In this document: one piece after another, positions 63,204-64,000 of the stretch
Layout: each line of letters starts with the position of its first letter
Position numbering within the stretch: position 1 is the stretch's first letter
Source of the DNA: Dryocola sp051297175
GTDB lineage: Bacteria; Pseudomonadota; Gammaproteobacteria; Enterobacterales; Enterobacteriaceae
DNA: 64,000 nucleotides
Direction of reading: 5' to 3'
Assembly: GCF_051297175.1 (NCBI RefSeq)
Contig: NZ_JBINNY010000001.1
Coordinates: forward strand, 3,038,001 to 3,102,000
Notes under the pieces: model-generated
Told to the model about the DNA's origin: nothing
Database searches by the model: none
What the model saw: only the letters and a program-made list of their open reading frames with translations
Program-made: the position numbers and the translations under genes

Positions 63204-63810
63204 CCAGCAGCTCGGGAGCAAAGTCCTTGGCAAAGGGCTGGCGTCCGCAGCAGGCAACCAGCGTGTTGCTAACGGTCAGGTGCGTCAGGTGCAGGCCCGG
63301 CGGGCAAAGCGTTGCAAGCGGCAGGTGAAGCGAGGTGATTTGCCAGACGGTGCCGCCCCGCTGTTTCAGCACGGCTTCGTGGGCCGTCCACAGCTTCCAG
63401 AAGGCCGGGAGCCGAAGCTCGTCCGGCAGCGCCGCAAGCCATGCGTACAGCTCGGGGGAAAAACCGTGCTGCGCCACGGCCATAAACCGCTTTCTGGGGC
63501 GCAGAAGTTCGATGTCACAGCCTACGGCGCTATCGCCCAGCAGCACCGCCACGCGGGTGGCGCTGTTGCTGATGTTGAAGTGCGGCAGGTCCGGGTGATA
63601 CGGCTTGCCGTTCGGGCCGGTGGCCAGCGCGGGCAGCGACTCTTTGCCGAGCAGCATCGCCAGCAAAACTCTCCCGGCAAGCCACACCGGGCGGCGGTTG
63701 CCAACCGGTGCCAACGCCCGCAGCGCGGGGGAAAGCCAGCGTTCTATCTGCTCTTCTTCCCCCAAACGCGCAACGTCGCCAAACGCCAGGCGATATCCCG
63801 TTACGGCCAC
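63196..63810 (-). CDS. 4'-phosphopantetheinyl transferase (AcpT-like), GTG start
   Basis: 204 residues. The PPTase signature GCDIE (Asp99, Glu101) and the FWKLWTAHEAVLK motif (Trp138 ... Glu145 ... Lys149) are present; the usual lysine before EA is His144. It starts at a GTG that overlaps the upstream ketosynthase gene by 10 bp. It activates acyl carrier proteins by adding phosphopantetheine. The neighbouring ketosynthase suggests it serves an adjacent polyene or fatty-acid-like pathway. Confidence 0.85.
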   Translation of the reverse strand: MAVTGYRLAFGDVARLGEEEQIERWLSPALRALAPVGNRRPVWLAGRVLLAMLLGKESLPALATGPNGKPYHPDLPHFNISNSATRVAVLLGDSAVGCDIELLRPRKRFMAVAQHGFSPELYAWLAALPDELRLPAFWKLWTAHEAVLKQRGGTVWQITSLHLPLATLCPPGLHLTHLTVSNTLVACCGRQPFAKDFAPELLVI

Positions 63811-64000
63811 CTGCGCAGCACCAGCGAAGTGTTAATCCCGCCAAAGGCGAAGTTGTTGCTCTGCACAAATTCCGTGTCGATAAGCCGCGCGCTTTCCATG
63901 ATGTAGTCCAGCTCGCCGCAGGCCGCGTCCGGATTATGCAGGTTCAGCGTTTCGGCAAACCGGCCCTCGCGCATCATCTCGATGCTCATCCACGCCTCGA
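63801..64000 (-). CDS. beta-ketoacyl-ACP synthase (partial, C-terminal end)
   Basis: Only the last 65 or so codons are in the window; the frame is open to the right edge. The C-terminal ketosynthase signature NNFAFGGINTSLVLRRW (compare NSFGFGGTN in FabF) and LNLHNPDAACGELDY are present. It is not the FabF at 3967, because the sequence differs throughout this stretch. Upstream genes are beyond the window, so the pathway (aryl polyene-like or other) cannot be decided. Confidence 0.85.
   Translation of the reverse strand, partial: EAWMSIEMMREGRFAETLNLHNPDAACGELDYIMESARLIDTEFVQSNNFAFGGINTSLVLRRWP

Overview
The window is chromosomal DNA from a flagellated member of the Enterobacteriaceae, with GC-rich coding regions. 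Almost every gene from about 1 to 54.7 kb has a recognisable Escherichia coli counterpart in the same relative order (the E. coli 24-25 min region, read in reverse), so the assignments there rest on protein similarity plus synteny. The genus cannot be fixed from sequence reading alone. A Klebsiella is unlikely because a full flg set is present; an Enterobacter, Cedecea or Kosakonia type relative is plausible.

Layout. 1-10.2 kb (minus strand): ycfH (partial), holB, tmk, mltG, pabC, then the fatty-acid/phospholipid cluster fabF, acpP, fabG, fabD, fabH, plsX, rpmF, yceD. 10.3-15.8 kb: yceF, rluC and rne with its long leader. 15.9-27.6 kb: the flagellar rod-hook block flgBCDEFGHIJ and flgKL (minus) with divergent flgA and flgMN (plus), including two clear sigma-28 promoters. 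27.8-32.2 kb: a cold-shock-domain protein, murJ, mviM, yceH, rimJ. 32.5-37.3 kb: mdtH and grxB, then an accessory pair (a second GAPDH and a DJ-1/PfpI-AraC regulator) that E. coli K-12 lacks here, then yceB. 37.4-46.7 kb: pyrC with its pyrimidine-responsive leader, SOS gene dinI, bssS, solA, yceO, yceJ, yceI, trhO, lpxL, mdtG, msyB, yceK. 46.8-54.7 kb: opgH, opgG, divergent opgC, an array of four 82-bp repeats, clsC and ymdB.

From 54.7 kb onward synteny with E. coli K-12 ends. Where K-12 carries ymdA and the curli (csg) genes, this genome has an agmatine/arginine antiporter and arginine decarboxylase operon (adiC-adiA), a TonB-dependent siderophore receptor with a Fur-like site, a divergent MFS transporter/LysR regulator pair, and the 3' end of an operon encoding a beta-ketoacyl synthase and a 4'-phosphopantetheinyl transferase. 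That last pair suggests the edge of an aryl-polyene-like or other polyketide/fatty-acid-like cluster outside the window.

A family of short palindromic REP-like elements (motif GTAGGGTGGATAAGCG...GCCATCCACC and a GTCGGGTGGCG...ACCCGAC relative) recurs in at least nine intergenic spots, mostly between converging genes or at operon ends. One copy lies inside the predicted flgKL 5' UTR. No tRNA, rRNA, CRISPR array, insertion sequence or phage gene was recognised.

No clearly new multi-gene system was found. The most promising items are the adiCA/receptor/ketosynthase replacement of the curli locus, the GAPDH-regulator insertion, the two-part cold-shock-domain protein, and the repeat family with its tandem array.
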